A stretch of 41,472 nt of DNA. Source: Bacillus sp. AZ43 (GTDB lineage: Bacteria > Actinomycetota > Actinomycetes > Mycobacteriales > Geodermatophilaceae). The stretch is from NCBI GenBank assembly GCA_004570425.1, contig SPQJ01000039.1, forward strand, positions 1 to 41,472, given 5' to 3'. Positions 8,774 to 16,829 of the stretch are shown here, one piece after another. How positions within the stretch are numbered: the first letter of the stretch is position 1; each line of letters opens with the position of its first letter. Under the pieces are notes generated by a model, which made no database searches, was not told the origin of the DNA, and was given only the letters and a program-made list of their open reading frames with translations. The position numbers were made by a program, and so were the translations under genes.

Positions 8774-9553
8774 TCAGGCCCCGAACCGGCGGTGCCGCGC
8801 CGCGTAGTCGCGCAGCGCCCGCAGGAAGTCCACCCGCCGGAAGTCGGGCCAGTACACGTCGGTGAAGTGGAACTCGGTGTTCGCCGTCTGCCAGAGCAGG
8901 AAGCCCGAGAGCCGCTGTTCGCCGCTGGTGCGGATCACCAGGTCGGGATCGGGCTGGCCGCGCGTGTAGAGGTGCTCGGCGATGTGCTCCACCTCCAGCG
9001 CCTGCACGAGCTCCTCCAGGGTGGTGCCGCGGGCGGCGTGCTCGGCGAGCAGGGAGCGGACGGCGTCGGCGATCTCCTGGCGCCCTCCGTACCCGACGGC
9101 CAGGTTGACCGTCGCTCCCGGGCGGTCGGCGGTGTCCTCCTCGGCCTCCTTGAGGACGGCGACCGTCTCCGCCGGCAGGAGTTCCAGCGCGCCCACCGCG
9201 CGCAGGTGCCAGCGGCGGCGGGGCGCGGCCAGATCGCGGGCGACGCCCTCGATGATCCGCAGCAACGGCAGCAGCTCGGGCTCCGGGCGCGAGAGGTTGT
9301 CGGTCGAGAGCATGAAGATGGTGACGACCTCGACCCCGGCCTCGTCGCACCAGCCGAGGAACTCGGCGATCGTGTCGGCTCCCCGGCGGTGCCCCTCGCT
9401 GACGTCCTCGAGCCCCATCTCCCGGGCCCAGCGGCGGTTGCCGTCGATGATCACGCCCACGTGGCGCGGGATGTCGGCGCCCACCAAGGCTCGGGCCAGC
9501 CGGCGTTCGTAGATCTGGACGAACGCGTCACGGACCGTCGAGCGCACCCCCAC
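8774..9553 (-). CDS. Short-chain cis-prenyl diphosphate synthase (Z-FPP synthase-like)
   Basis: 259 residues starting at GTG 9553. It is a UppS-family enzyme: IIDGNRRWAR at 35–44 contains the catalytic Asp38, followed by GHRRGAD, MLSTDN, the long helical insert, LAVGYGGRQEI, and the C-terminal PDLVIRTSGEQRLSGFLLW and YWPDFRR. It condenses isopentenyl diphosphate in cis onto an allylic diphosphate for decaprenyl phosphate or related cell-wall carriers. Adjacency to a hemolysin III gene parallels M. tuberculosis Rv1085c/Rv1086, where Rv1086 is a Z,E-farnesyl diphosphate synthase, so that activity is more likely than full UppS. The start sits 6 nt after a TAGGGT -10-like hexamer (9560–9565), suggesting a leaderless mRNA. 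Confidence 0.88.
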   Translation of the reverse strand: MGVRSTVRDAFVQIYERRLARALVGADIPRHVGVIIDGNRRWAREMGLEDVSEGHRRGADTIAEFLGWCDEAGVEVVTIFMLSTDNLSRPEPELLPLLRIIEGVARDLAAPRRRWHLRAVGALELLPAETVAVLKEAEEDTADRPGATVNLAVGYGGRQEIADAVRSLLAEHAARGTTLEELVQALEVEHIAEHLYTRGQPDPDLVIRTSGEQRLSGFLLWQTANTEFHFTDVYWPDFRRVDFLRALRDYAARHRRFGA

Positions 9554-9622
9554 GCGGTCACCCTAGTGACCGGAGCCCGTCCGGCCACGCAAGTCACAGC
9601 CGGTTCCGGATGACGGTCAACC

Positions 9623-9638
9623 TACGGGTCCGTAACCT
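9623..9638 (+). promoter_or_regulatory. Promoter/operator of the hemolysin III gene
   Basis: A 5-bp inverted repeat TACGG–GT–CCGTA (9623–9634) overlaps a -10-like hexamer TAACCT (9633–9638). That hexamer lies 6 nt before the ATG at 9645, so the transcript is probably leaderless. The palindrome covering the -10 element would be a good site for a TetR-like repressor. This is inferred from position only. Confidence 0.5.
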
Positions 9639-9644
9639 CGGGCC

Positions 9645-10457
9645 ATGAGTCTCGCCCCTGACGAACGCGAACAGGTCCGGGTGCAGGCCGACGGCGCCGA
9701 ACTGGAAGCACCCCGGGACCAGGCCGTCACCGCCGTCCACGAGGAGGGCGAGCGGGTCGAGCGCACCTGGACCGCCGACGACTTCTCCGACGGCGACTGG
9801 GAGCACCCCGACACCCGGCCCCGGATGCGCGGCTGGCTGCACCTGTTCGCCTTCTTCGGCTCGATCGCCGCGGGCGCCGTCCTCATCCCCCTGGCCGCCG
9901 TCCAGGGCGCGCGGGCCGGCTTCTCCGTGGCCGTCTACTGCGTGACGATCCTGGGCCTGTTCGGCATCAGCGCGCTCTACCACCGGCGCCGCTGGTCACC
10001 GCGGGGCTGGAAGATCATGAAGCGGCTCGACCACTCGATGATCTTCCTGTTCATCGCCGGGACCTACACGCCGTTCGCACTGCTCGCGGTCGACCAGCCG
10101 ACCGGCTACTGGGTCCTCGCCGGGGTCTGGGCCGGGGCGCTGGCCGGTGTCTGCCTCAAGCTCACCTGGCCCACCGCGCCCCGCTGGGTCGGGGTGCCGC
10201 TCTACATCGGGCTGGGCTGGGTCGCGGTCTTCGTGCTCACCGACATCCTGCACATCGCCGGCGTCACCTCGATGGTGCTGCTCGCGGTGGGCGGGCTGCT
10301 CTACACGCTGGGCGGCGTCGCCTACGGAATCAAGAAGCCCAACCCGTGGCCGGGCACCTTCGGCTACCACGAGGTCTTCCACGCGATGACCATCGTGGCC
10401 GCCATCTGCCACTACATCGCCGTCTACTTCGCGGTCTACAACAGCCCCTTCATCTGA
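9645..10457 (+). CDS. Hemolysin III / PAQR-family membrane protein
   Basis: 270 residues. A 60-residue charged N-terminal extension precedes seven predicted transmembrane segments. Family hallmarks are LYHRRRW after the second helix, RLDHSMIFLFIAGTYTPF, and the C-terminal GYHEVFHAMTIVAAICHY with the conserved His residues that bind metal in PAQR-like proteins. The acidic N-terminal segment is longer than in most bacterial members. It is divergent from the cis-prenyl synthase gene, as in mycobacteria. The biological role is not established; 'hemolysin' is a family label. Confidence 0.88.
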   Translation: MSLAPDEREQVRVQADGAELEAPRDQAVTAVHEEGERVERTWTADDFSDGDWEHPDTRPRMRGWLHLFAFFGSIAAGAVLIPLAAVQGARAGFSVAVYCVTILGLFGISALYHRRRWSPRGWKIMKRLDHSMIFLFIAGTYTPFALLAVDQPTGYWVLAGVWAGALAGVCLKLTWPTAPRWVGVPLYIGLGWVAVFVLTDILHIAGVTSMVLLAVGGLLYTLGGVAYGIKKPNPWPGTFGYHEVFHAMTIVAAICHYIAVYFAVYNSPFI

Positions 10458-10470
10458 GGAAGGGGTCCGC

Positions 10471-11721
10471 TCAGCTGAACGGCGGCCGGTCGTCCAGCCG
10501 GAGGGACAGCCGGCCGGCGCCGCGCCAGGCCCGGCCGACGACGTCGCGGTCCTCCTCGGTGACCAGGTTGCCCATGACGCGCAGGGCCACCGTCATGAGC
10601 GCGCGCGACCGCATGCCGACCGGGCCGGCGGCCGGGAGGAAGCGCGGCACGGTGAGCAGGCCGGCCAGCCGCCGGGCGATGGAGAACGCCTCGCCGTAGT
10701 GCCGGCGCAGCACCGCGGGCCAGGCCTCCGACCAGTCCTGCTCGCCGAACAGGCCGACGACGGAGCGGCCCGTCTCCAGGCCGTAGTCGATGCCCTCGCC
10801 GTTGAGCGGGTTCACGCAGCCCGCGGCGTCACCCACGAGCGCCCAGTTCGGCCCGGCCACGCCCGACACCGCTCCGCCCATCGGCAGCAGCGCCGAGGCG
10901 ACGTCCCGGACCGGCCCGTCCAGCTGCCACTCGTCGCGGCGCTGCTCGGCGTAGACCTCCAGCAGCGCCTTGAGCTGCACGCCGGCCGGTCGGCGCGAGG
11001 TGGCGAGGGTGCCCACCCCGAGGTTCACCTCGCCGGCCGCGGCACCCAGCGGGAACACCCAGCCGTAGCCCGACAGCAGCTCGCCCTCGGCGCCGCGCAG
11101 CTCCAGGTGGGAGGAGATCCACTCGTCGTCGCTGCGGCCGGAGCGGACGTAGCTGCGGGCGGCCACGCCGTAGGCCGTGTCGCGGTGCCACTCGCGGCCG
11201 AGCACCCGTCCCAGGGGCGACCGCACGCCGTCGGCGACCACCAGCCGGCGGCAGGGGACGGTGACGGTGCTGTCGTCGTCGAGCTCGAACATCACGCCCG
11301 TCACCCGGTCGCCGTCGCGCTCGACGTCGACGGCCCGGGCGCCCTCGAACGGGACGGCGCCGGAGCCGAGCGCCGCCTGCCGGATCCGGGCGTCGAGCTC
11401 GGTGCGCGGCACCGCGCTGCCGTGGTCGGGGAACTCGCCGCCGGGCCAGGGCAGCTCCCACTGCCGGCCGAACCCGGCGGCGCGCAGGCCCCGGTTCCGG
11501 GCGTGGCCGCGCACCCAGTCCCCGAGGCCGAGCAGGTCGAGCTCCGCGATCGCGCGCGGGGTCAGCCCGTCGCCGCAGGTCTTGTCGCGCGGGAAGACCG
11601 CCGCGTCGGCGAGGACGACGTCGTGCCCGGCCCGGGCCGCCCAGGCGGCCGCGGCGGCACCGGCCGGCCCGGCCCCGACCACGAGGACGTCGGTGGCTGC
11701 GGGCACGGCGTCGACGGGCAC
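10471..11721 (-). CDS. Geranylgeranyl reductase family FAD-dependent oxidoreductase
   Basis: 416 residues starting at a GTG. The N-terminal dinucleotide fold is VLVVGAGPAGAAAAAWAARAG, followed by the family motif FPRDKTCGDGLTPRAI. The second FAD motif, ALVGDAAGCVNPLNGEGIDYGLETG, sits at about two-thirds of the length. Relatives saturate isoprenoid chains; mycobacterial MenJ reduces one double bond of menaquinone. A menaquinone or polyprenyl substrate fits the neighbouring cis-prenyl transferase, but this is inference. The C-terminus is convergent with the hemolysin III gene, 13 nt apart. Confidence 0.87.
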   Translation of the reverse strand: MPVDAVPAATDVLVVGAGPAGAAAAAWAARAGHDVVLADAAVFPRDKTCGDGLTPRAIAELDLLGLGDWVRGHARNRGLRAAGFGRQWELPWPGGEFPDHGSAVPRTELDARIRQAALGSGAVPFEGARAVDVERDGDRVTGVMFELDDDSTVTVPCRRLVVADGVRSPLGRVLGREWHRDTAYGVAARSYVRSGRSDDEWISSHLELRGAEGELLSGYGWVFPLGAAAGEVNLGVGTLATSRRPAGVQLKALLEVYAEQRRDEWQLDGPVRDVASALLPMGGAVSGVAGPNWALVGDAAGCVNPLNGEGIDYGLETGRSVVGLFGEQDWSEAWPAVLRRHYGEAFSIARRLAGLLTVPRFLPAAGPVGMRSRALMTVALRVMGNLVTEEDRDVVGRAWRGAGRLSLRLDDRPPFS

Positions 11722-11752
11722 GTCGCCCAGTGTCCCAGGTGGCCCGTGCCGG

Positions 11753-12411
11753 TCAGCCGAACAGCGGGAAGGCGCCGGCGCGGTCCCCCAGCTCGGCCCG
11801 GTCGGACCCGGTCAGCGGCTGGCGTCCGGTGCCGCGGCGGGCGGCCGTCGCGTCGTCCCACCGGGCCGGGAGGGGCGAGCCGAGCAGCCCCTCCAGCACC
11901 CGCCGCACCTCGGCCAGCGGGCCGGCGGCCGGCCCCGGCCGGTCCAGGTGCGCGACCAGGTCCAGGTGGTGGACGGCGGCCTCGACGACGAGGGTCGAGA
12001 GCACGTCGTCGACGGTCAGCACGTGGCCCTGGGTGGCGACGAGCTCGTCGTCGCCGAGCCGCGCGGCCGACACGAGCACCGCGCGGGTGGTCTCGGCGTA
12101 CGTCTCCGCCAGGTCCGCGAGGGCGGGGCCGACGCTGGCCGCGGCCCGCGTGCGGCGCAGGTCGTCGTCCTCCCCCGGGCCGGGCGGCCGCCACGACCGC
12201 CAGTAGCTCACCGCGTCGGTGTCGGCCGGCCGATCGGCGGGGCCGGCCAGCGCCACCAGCGCGCGACGGGCGTCGCCGAGCAGGTGGTGCGCGAGGTCCA
12301 GGACGGCCCAGCCCCGGCAGCCGGTCGGCGCCCAGTCCTCCCCGTCCCGGGCCAGGTCGTGCAGGAGCTCGACAGCTCGCCGTAGGCGACGCGCAGCAGC
12401 GGGGCGCTCAG
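11753..12411 (-). pseudogene. Maleylpyruvate isomerase-family (DinB-like) protein, apparent frameshift and missing start codon
   Basis: The intact downstream frame reads ELLHDLARDGEDWAPTGCRG, then WAVLDLAHHLLGD and ALVALAGPADRP, and ends GAFPLFG. It contains the His residues expected for the mycothiol-dependent maleylpyruvate isomerase N-terminal fold. The N-terminal segment LSAPLLRVAYGELS is in a different frame; one base appears missing near 12371–12373. The first family-like codon is CTG at 12411, overlapping the preceding TGA where an ATG would be expected. Gene finders would start at an internal GTG (12256) and lose the first helices. It is either a decaying gene or two sequence errors. 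Mycothiol-dependent thiol chemistry fits the presence of mca in this genome. Confidence 0.6.
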
Positions 12412-13001
12412 CGCGGCCCCCGGCCCCGGACCTCCTCCACGGCGGCCATCGCCGCGCGGAGCTCGGCCAGCCAGTCCTCGGTGTGCCGGCCGACCAGCCG
12501 GACCGCCCACACCAGCGCCTCGGACCGGGAGCGCGCGACCCCGGCGTCGACGAGGGTGTCCAGGACCAGCCGCTCCGGCTGGCGCAGCCGGGTCATCACC
12601 GGGACCGAGAGGGTGGTGAAGACCTCGCGGACGTCGCCGCATGCCGCACCCCAGGCCACGGAGCGGCCGTACCGCTCCTGCGCGGCGTCCGCGATCGCCA
12701 TCCGTTGCTGGCGGGTCTCCTCGCGGAAGCGCGCGATCCGGCCGGCGCGGGCGGCCGCGGCGTCGCCCTCCCCGGCGTCGGGCTCGGGCAGGGTGCCGAC
12801 GACGGTGATCTCGTCGCGGTCGACGGTCAGCTCGGCCGGGCCGGTGAACCAGCCGTCGGGCAGCCGGCCGGCGAACCACCCGGCCACCTCGGCCCGGTCC
12901 AGCGGTGGCGGGGACTCCGCGCCGCGGCCGCCCGGCCCACGGCCACGGCCGCGCCGGAAGCCCGGCCCGAAGGGTGCATCGGCGAAACGGTGGGCGTGCA
13001 T
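12408..13001 (-). CDS. Hypothetical actinobacterial protein
   Basis: 197 residues, start ATG with a GGGAGG ribosome site 6 nt upstream. The N-terminus is Gly/Arg-rich (FRRGRGRGPGGRG). The middle has a β-rich segment (GPAELTVDRDEITVVGTL). The C-terminal 80 residues are helical, with RLVLDTLVDAGVARSRSEAL followed by VWAVRLVGRHTEDWL, which resembles a ribbon-helix-helix or small helical regulatory domain. No family is recognised with certainty. Directly repeated TTACAC motifs lie just upstream, so it may regulate itself. Confidence 0.65.
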   Translation of the reverse strand: MHAHRFADAPFGPGFRRGRGRGPGGRGAESPPPLDRAEVAGWFAGRLPDGWFTGPAELTVDRDEITVVGTLPEPDAGEGDAAAARAGRIARFREETRQQRMAIADAAQERYGRSVAWGAACGDVREVFTTLSVPVMTRLRQPERLVLDTLVDAGVARSRSEALVWAVRLVGRHTEDWLAELRAAMAAVEEVRGRGPR

Positions 13002-13026
13002 GGCGACCTCCCGCGGTCGACGGTGA

Positions 13027-13040
13027 TTACACGCTTACAC
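13027..13040 (-). promoter_or_regulatory. Direct repeat TTACAC-GC-TTACAC upstream of the 12408–13001 gene
   Basis: Two TTACAC hexamers 2 nt apart (GTGTAA-GC-GTGTAA on the gene strand), 25–39 nt upstream of the start codon. The AT-rich repeat stands out in this GC-rich sequence. It could be a tandem operator, or one copy could be part of a -10 region. Confidence 0.4.
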
Positions 13041-13058
13041 CGTAGGCCCGCGAACGGC

Positions 13059-13583
13059 TCAGCGCTCCCCCGCCGGAGCGGGATCCCCCTCGTCCGGCTC
13101 GCGCTCCTTGCGGCGGAGCAGGTAGGAGGTCACGCCGAGCAGCACGACCAGGACGCCGAGCAGGCCGATCTCGATGATCCGGTCGTCGAACTCGTCGCCC
13201 TTGCCCAGGACGCCGGCCGCCTCGACCGAGAGCACGACGATCTCCTTGATGGAGGCGATGATGCCGACCAGCAGGAAGGGCTCGGCGACCAGCTCGCGCT
13301 TCTCCACGGTGGTGCGGACCGCGAAGAGCAGCTCGACGACGATGAACACCAGCAGCAGGACGTCGAGCACCTCGAGCAGCGGCTTCTGCGAGAAGTCCGA
13401 GACCAGGCCCCACGACGTCTTGCCGGCCACGGCCAGCAGCACGAAGGCGGACCCGACGAGGAAGATCGCGATCCCGCCGTAGACGAGGTTCTCCGCGATC
13501 TCCAGCGCCCGCGTGCCGGCGCGGCTGAAGCCGGGCGGGCGGACGTGCTGCTCGGGGTCGTCCGTGCGCTGCGTGGCGGGCAT
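13059..13583 (-). CDS. PsiE-like (phosphate-starvation-inducible) four-helix membrane protein
   Basis: 174 residues from ATG 13583. Four hydrophobic segments lie at about 33–52, 70–90, 100–122 and 137–156. The sequence EVLDVLLLVFIVVELLFAVRTTV and the following EPFLLVGIIASIKEIV match the PsiE family seen widely in Actinobacteria. The function is unknown; the name derives from phosphate-starvation induction in E. coli. The C-terminal tail is charged and cytoplasmic. It marks the left border of the RiPP cluster. Confidence 0.78.
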   Translation of the reverse strand: MPATQRTDDPEQHVRPPGFSRAGTRALEIAENLVYGGIAIFLVGSAFVLLAVAGKTSWGLVSDFSQKPLLEVLDVLLLVFIVVELLFAVRTTVEKRELVAEPFLLVGIIASIKEIVVLSVEAAGVLGKGDEFDDRIIEIGLLGVLVVLLGVTSYLLRRKEREPDEGDPAPAGER

Positions 13584-13677
13584 TCGATGATCATGACCGA
13601 TCGCGTCCGAGGCCACCTCCCCACGCCGGGGCGGCACCCGGCGCCGACTGGTCCTCGCCCTTCCGGCCCTCTCCGGG

Positions 13678-14202
13678 TCATCGCGCTGCCGGCACCGCGC
13701 GCTCCCGCGCCGCCTGCCACGAGCGCCACGCCCGCACACCGTCGCTCTCGGCCCCGCCGGCGAGGGACACCACCAGCGCGAGCGCGTTGACCGCCGTCAC
13801 CACCTGCACGACCCGGAGGGCCTCGGCGGGGACCGGCAGGGCCAGGGCCGCACCGCACAGGACGAGCACCAGCGCGGTGGCGGCCGGACCGGCCATCCGC
13901 ACCCGGACGTCGATCCGCGGATCGTGGGTGACCGATCGGCGCACCGACGCCCCGAGCAGCCCCCGCACCTCGACGCCGACCACGCGCAGCCCGGCCCGGA
14001 CGGCGGTCAGAGCGTGCGCGCCCTCGTGCACGGCGACACTGGCGGCCACCCCGGCGACGACCGCCAGGGCACCCAGGACGGCCTCGGCGGGCCCGGCGGA
14101 CCAGCGGAAGAGGACCGCCGCGACGCCCAGGGCCACGTACTGGGCCGTCGCGGCCCGGCGGATCACGACCCGCCGGTCAGCCGACACCGACGTGCTCCCC
14201 AC
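13678..14202 (-). CDS. M50-like (site-2 protease fold) small metalloprotease, last gene of the RiPP operon
   Basis: 174 residues with about four transmembrane segments. VAVHEGAHAL at 57–66 is an HExxH zinc motif placed in a membrane helix, as in M50/S2P proteases. Near the C-terminus, AVNALALVVSLAGGAESDGVRAW places Asp154 where S2P enzymes have their third zinc ligand (N…DG). The protein is a minimal core with no PDZ domain. Its 5' end overlaps the decarboxylase gene by 26 nt from GTG 14202; starts at 14187 and 14166 are alternatives. As the only protease in the cluster it is a candidate for removing the RiPP leader or for self-protection. This is inference. Confidence 0.72.
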   Translation of the reverse strand: MGSTSVSADRRVVIRRAATAQYVALGVAAVLFRWSAGPAEAVLGALAVVAGVAASVAVHEGAHALTAVRAGLRVVGVEVRGLLGASVRRSVTHDPRIDVRVRMAGPAATALVLVLCGAALALPVPAEALRVVQVVTAVNALALVVSLAGGAESDGVRAWRSWQAARERAVPAAR

Positions 14203-14767
14203 GCTCGGTGCCCAGCCAGTTCCCGAGCCAGGTGAGCACGTCCGGCAGCGCAGCCATGCCGCCCTCGTCGAACGTCCGGCTCCCCAACGAGAACGCCCGC
14301 ACCGGCGGGACGACGCCGTGCCCGTCGGCGCGGAGCACCTCGACGTTGCGCTGGACCGCGGGCTTGCGCCACATCGCGCCGTTCATCGACGGCACGAAGG
14401 CGACCGGGCAGGGGGCGGCCAGGACACAGGTGGTGAGCGCGTCGGTGGCCAGGCCGTGGGCTGCCTTCCCCAGGACGTCGGCCGTGGCCGGGAGGACGAG
14501 GAGCAGGTCGGCCCACTCGGTCAAGGCGACGTGCGGGACCTCCGGGGAGGGCGCCCGGAAGTTCTCGTCGGTCACGACCGGGTGGCCGCTGGCCACAGCG
14601 AGGACCGTCGGCGAGACGAACGACGCCGCGGCGGTGGTCATCACCACCTTCACCTCGACGCCGCACAGCTGGCGCAGCGCGACGACGACACCCGGCGCCT
14701 CGGCCGCCGCCACCGAGCCGGTGACGCCGAGCAGGACGCGGCGGGCGGGAAAGGGAACGGCAGTCAC
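14177..14767 (-). CDS. EpiD/LanD-type flavin-dependent cysteine decarboxylase
   Basis: 196 residues starting at GTG 14767, overlapping the preceding stop by 4 nt (GTGA). It is an HFCD-family flavoprotein: GVTGSVAA binds FMN phosphate, His79 in PHVALTEWAD is the catalytic His, LPATADVLGKAAHGLATDAL is the PASANT-like region, and PSMNGAMW at 126–133 is the substrate-clamp motif PxMNxxMW. Such enzymes oxidatively decarboxylate the C-terminal Cys of a precursor peptide to an enethiol, which then forms an aminovinyl-cysteine ring. Both precursor peptides in this operon end in Cys, exactly as needed. A coenzyme A biosynthesis (CoaC) role is less likely, since no CoaB domain is present and the context is RiPP. 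Confidence 0.87.
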   Translation of the reverse strand: MTAVPFPARRVLLGVTGSVAAAEAPGVVVALRQLCGVEVKVVMTTAAASFVSPTVLAVASGHPVVTDENFRAPSPEVPHVALTEWADLLLVLPATADVLGKAAHGLATDALTTCVLAAPCPVAFVPSMNGAMWRKPAVQRNVEVLRADGHGVVPPVRAFSLGSRTFDEGGMAALPDVLTWLGNWLGTERGEHVGVG

Positions 14768-15807
14768 GGCGTCGTCCTCTCGGGGGTGGGGTCGGCGAAC
14801 ACCGCTCCGACGTCGGTGCGGGGGTCGAGCAACGCCTCGGCGACGTCGCCGAGCAGATGGGCCGGGACCGTGGCCGCCCCGAAGGCGCGGATCCGCCGGG
14901 TGTCGTGGTCGAGCACCTTCACGCAGGCCGACCGGGCGGCGTCGGCCCAGAAACCGGCCGGCAGCGGCCGGCCCGGCGCCTCCTCGTAGCCGCGACGCAG
15001 CGCGGCCGCCGCCGCCACGAGGGAGGGCAGGCCCCGTCCGGAGCCGCCGCCGAACAGCGCGGCCACCTCCAGGAAGTCGCCCAGCACCTGGCCGACGTCG
15101 AAGGCCGGGGCACCGGCGACGACCCCGGTCCAGCCCACCAGGCACACGCGCGGACCCGGGACCTCGGCCGGCCGCGCCGGCACGACGAGATGCGCCAGCC
15201 CGAGCTGGCCGTGCACGGCGGCCGGCTCCCCCGGGGCGGCGGCCACGGCGTCGACCAGGTCCCGCCAGGCGCGGTCGCGGGTGACGAGCGCCCCTGCCGG
15301 AGGGGTGCGCAGCCGCTCCAGCGGCGCCGGGGTCGAGACGTCGGCCGTCTCCCGCGCCAGCGGCGAGGCGTGCAGCCGGCGCAGGTAACCGCCCACGGCC
15401 CGGCACGCGTCGTCCAGGCCGGCCGGCATGGGCAGGCCCGCCATCGCGGCCAGGACGACCGACATGCCCAGGACGTCCGGTGCCCAGGGCACGGGGTAGG
15501 CCCAGCCGATGCCGGGGAGCGGGACGGCGTGCCGGGCATGGGCTGTGCCGTCCGCCGCGGCCGCGCACCGCCGCACGAGGCTCGGCGCGGGAACGGGCAG
15601 GGCCGGATCGCCGCGCCAGCGGGCACCGACGGCGTCGACGAACACGTGCCGTCCGGCGGCGGTGGTCACGGCCCAGCGGGAGAGCATGACCGCCGGAGGG
15701 CCGACCGGCCGCACCGTGGTCACGTCGTCGGCCAGTCCGGCGGCGCGGAGCGCCTCGGCCAGGCCCGCTGGTTCGCCGACGGCCTCCGGGACGGCGACGG
15801 GGGTCAC
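14764..15807 (-). CDS. Degenerate kinase-fold (APH-like) RiPP maturation protein
   Basis: 347 residues from GTG 15807, which overlaps the HopA1 stop by 4 nt (GTGA). It is not clearly assigned, but its C-terminal half follows the APH-fold plan. VHGQLGLAHLVV at 198–209 aligns with the HGDxxxxN catalytic loop, and VGWTGVVAGAPAFDVGQVLGD at about 224 aligns with IDWE…GDPxWDVA. The catalytic Asp is replaced by Gln, the Asn by His and the metal-binding Asp by Gly. It is therefore probably a pseudokinase, perhaps recognising the peptide or taking part in cyclisation. Class V lanthipeptide and thioamitide clusters also carry a third protein beside kinase and HopA1, and this may be its counterpart. Confidence 0.65.
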   Translation of the reverse strand: MTPVAVPEAVGEPAGLAEALRAAGLADDVTTVRPVGPPAVMLSRWAVTTAAGRHVFVDAVGARWRGDPALPVPAPSLVRRCAAAADGTAHARHAVPLPGIGWAYPVPWAPDVLGMSVVLAAMAGLPMPAGLDDACRAVGGYLRRLHASPLARETADVSTPAPLERLRTPPAGALVTRDRAWRDLVDAVAAAPGEPAAVHGQLGLAHLVVPARPAEVPGPRVCLVGWTGVVAGAPAFDVGQVLGDFLEVAALFGGGSGRGLPSLVAAAAALRRGYEEAPGRPLPAGFWADAARSACVKVLDHDTRRIRAFGAATVPAHLLGDVAEALLDPRTDVGAVFADPTPERTTP

Positions 15808-16829
15808 GACGGCCACGACGGCTCCTCGAGGTCGAACTCCGGCACACCGGGGTTGAGGTGGGGGCGGGCGGGGTCGACGCCCTCGGTCGCGAACGACTCG
15901 AGGACGGCGGCCCGGCGCTCGGCGGGGGTGCTGCCGGGGCCGGCAGCGACCAGGCCGCGGGCGACCAGCGCGCACCGGTGCTGGCCGAAGCTCATGGGGT
16001 GGCCCGTGGACGGGGGGTCGTCGGCGATGGCCAGTCCGCCGGCGAGCCGACGGGCGAACGACGGCACCCGCTCCTGCAGCTCGAAGCCGCTGACGACGCC
16101 GAACACGGTGGGCGCCAGCCGGGCGACGTCGGCGCGCGGGACGTAGACGACGGCGGCGTCGGGGCGCGGGTACTCGGCCGGGTCGTTGAGCACCTTCATC
16201 ACGAACCGCACGCCCATTCCCTCGAGGGCGCTGGTCATGGCGCCGAACAGGCCGGGTGCCGAGCCCGCGGTCACCGCGACGTACCACCGGGCCACACCCT
16301 CCGGCGCCTGCGCCGGTCCCCGCGAGGACACCGTGAGGAAGAACCCCGGCGAGGCGAACGGGCGGTCCGCGGGGAACCGCACCTCCACCGGCGACCCGGG
16401 CGGCGCCTCGAACGGCCGCACCTCGCCGCGGGTGACGAACAGCCGCAGGCCGTCGCGTACGACGACCCGGCCGTCCGGTCCGTCGGATCCGACCATCCTC
16501 CAGCCGGGCTCCCAGGAGTCGCTACAGGCGTTGGCCCGCCGCAGCGCCGCCCCGAGCCGGGGGTCTTCGCGGGTGAACGCCGGGCGGTGGTCGGCCGGCC
16601 TCGCGTCGGCACCGGGGACGCCCAGGTGGTACCGGAGGTAGAGCCGGCCGGCGAGGGTCGCCGAGGACCAGCTGTCGCCGGCCACCGGGGCATCCGCCGG
16701 CCGGTGCACCTCCGTGCCGGCGCAGCGGACGGCGTCCGCGGAGAGGACCTCGCACTCGGCGGCGATCCGGTCGATCACGGGGACGACGGCCCGGGCGGGC
16801 GCGGTGGGCCGGGGCGGAGCGAGCGTCAC
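15804..16829 (-). CDS. HopA1-like (type III effector family) protein, presumed RiPP phosphothreonine/serine lyase
   Basis: 341 residues from GTG 16829, overlapping the APH stop by 4 nt. Motifs match the HopA1 family found in class V lanthipeptide and thioamitide clusters: RLYLRYHLG (62–70), GWRMVGSDGPDGRVVVRDGL, RWYVAVT (181–187), VRFVMKVLNDPAEY followed by RPDAAVVYVPR (207–232), and SFGQHRCALVARGL (280–293). In described systems this protein works with the APH kinase to dehydrate Ser/Thr: the kinase phosphorylates and HopA1 eliminates phosphate. It is a cytoplasmic protein. Position directly after the kinase gene with overlapping codons supports a stoichiometric complex. Confidence 0.85.
   Translation of the reverse strand: MTLAPPRPTAPARAVVPVIDRIAAECEVLSADAVRCAGTEVHRPADAPVAGDSWSSATLAGRLYLRYHLGVPGADARPADHRPAFTREDPRLGAALRRANACSDSWEPGWRMVGSDGPDGRVVVRDGLRLFVTRGEVRPFEAPPGSPVEVRFPADRPFASPGFFLTVSSRGPAQAPEGVARWYVAVTAGSAPGLFGAMTSALEGMGVRFVMKVLNDPAEYPRPDAAVVYVPRADVARLAPTVFGVVSGFELQERVPSFARRLAGGLAIADDPPSTGHPMSFGQHRCALVARGLVAAGPGSTPAERRAAVLESFATEGVDPARPHLNPGVPEFDLEEPSWPS

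Noticed and set aside
7012-8865. Plus-strand frame of over 600 codons over the DUF885 gene and its neighbours
   Set aside because: It crosses several clearly real minus-strand genes with recognisable motifs and has no family signature of its own.
10699-13026. Plus-strand frame of 775 codons
   Set aside because: It covers the geranylgeranyl reductase and following minus-strand genes; the composition is typical antisense.
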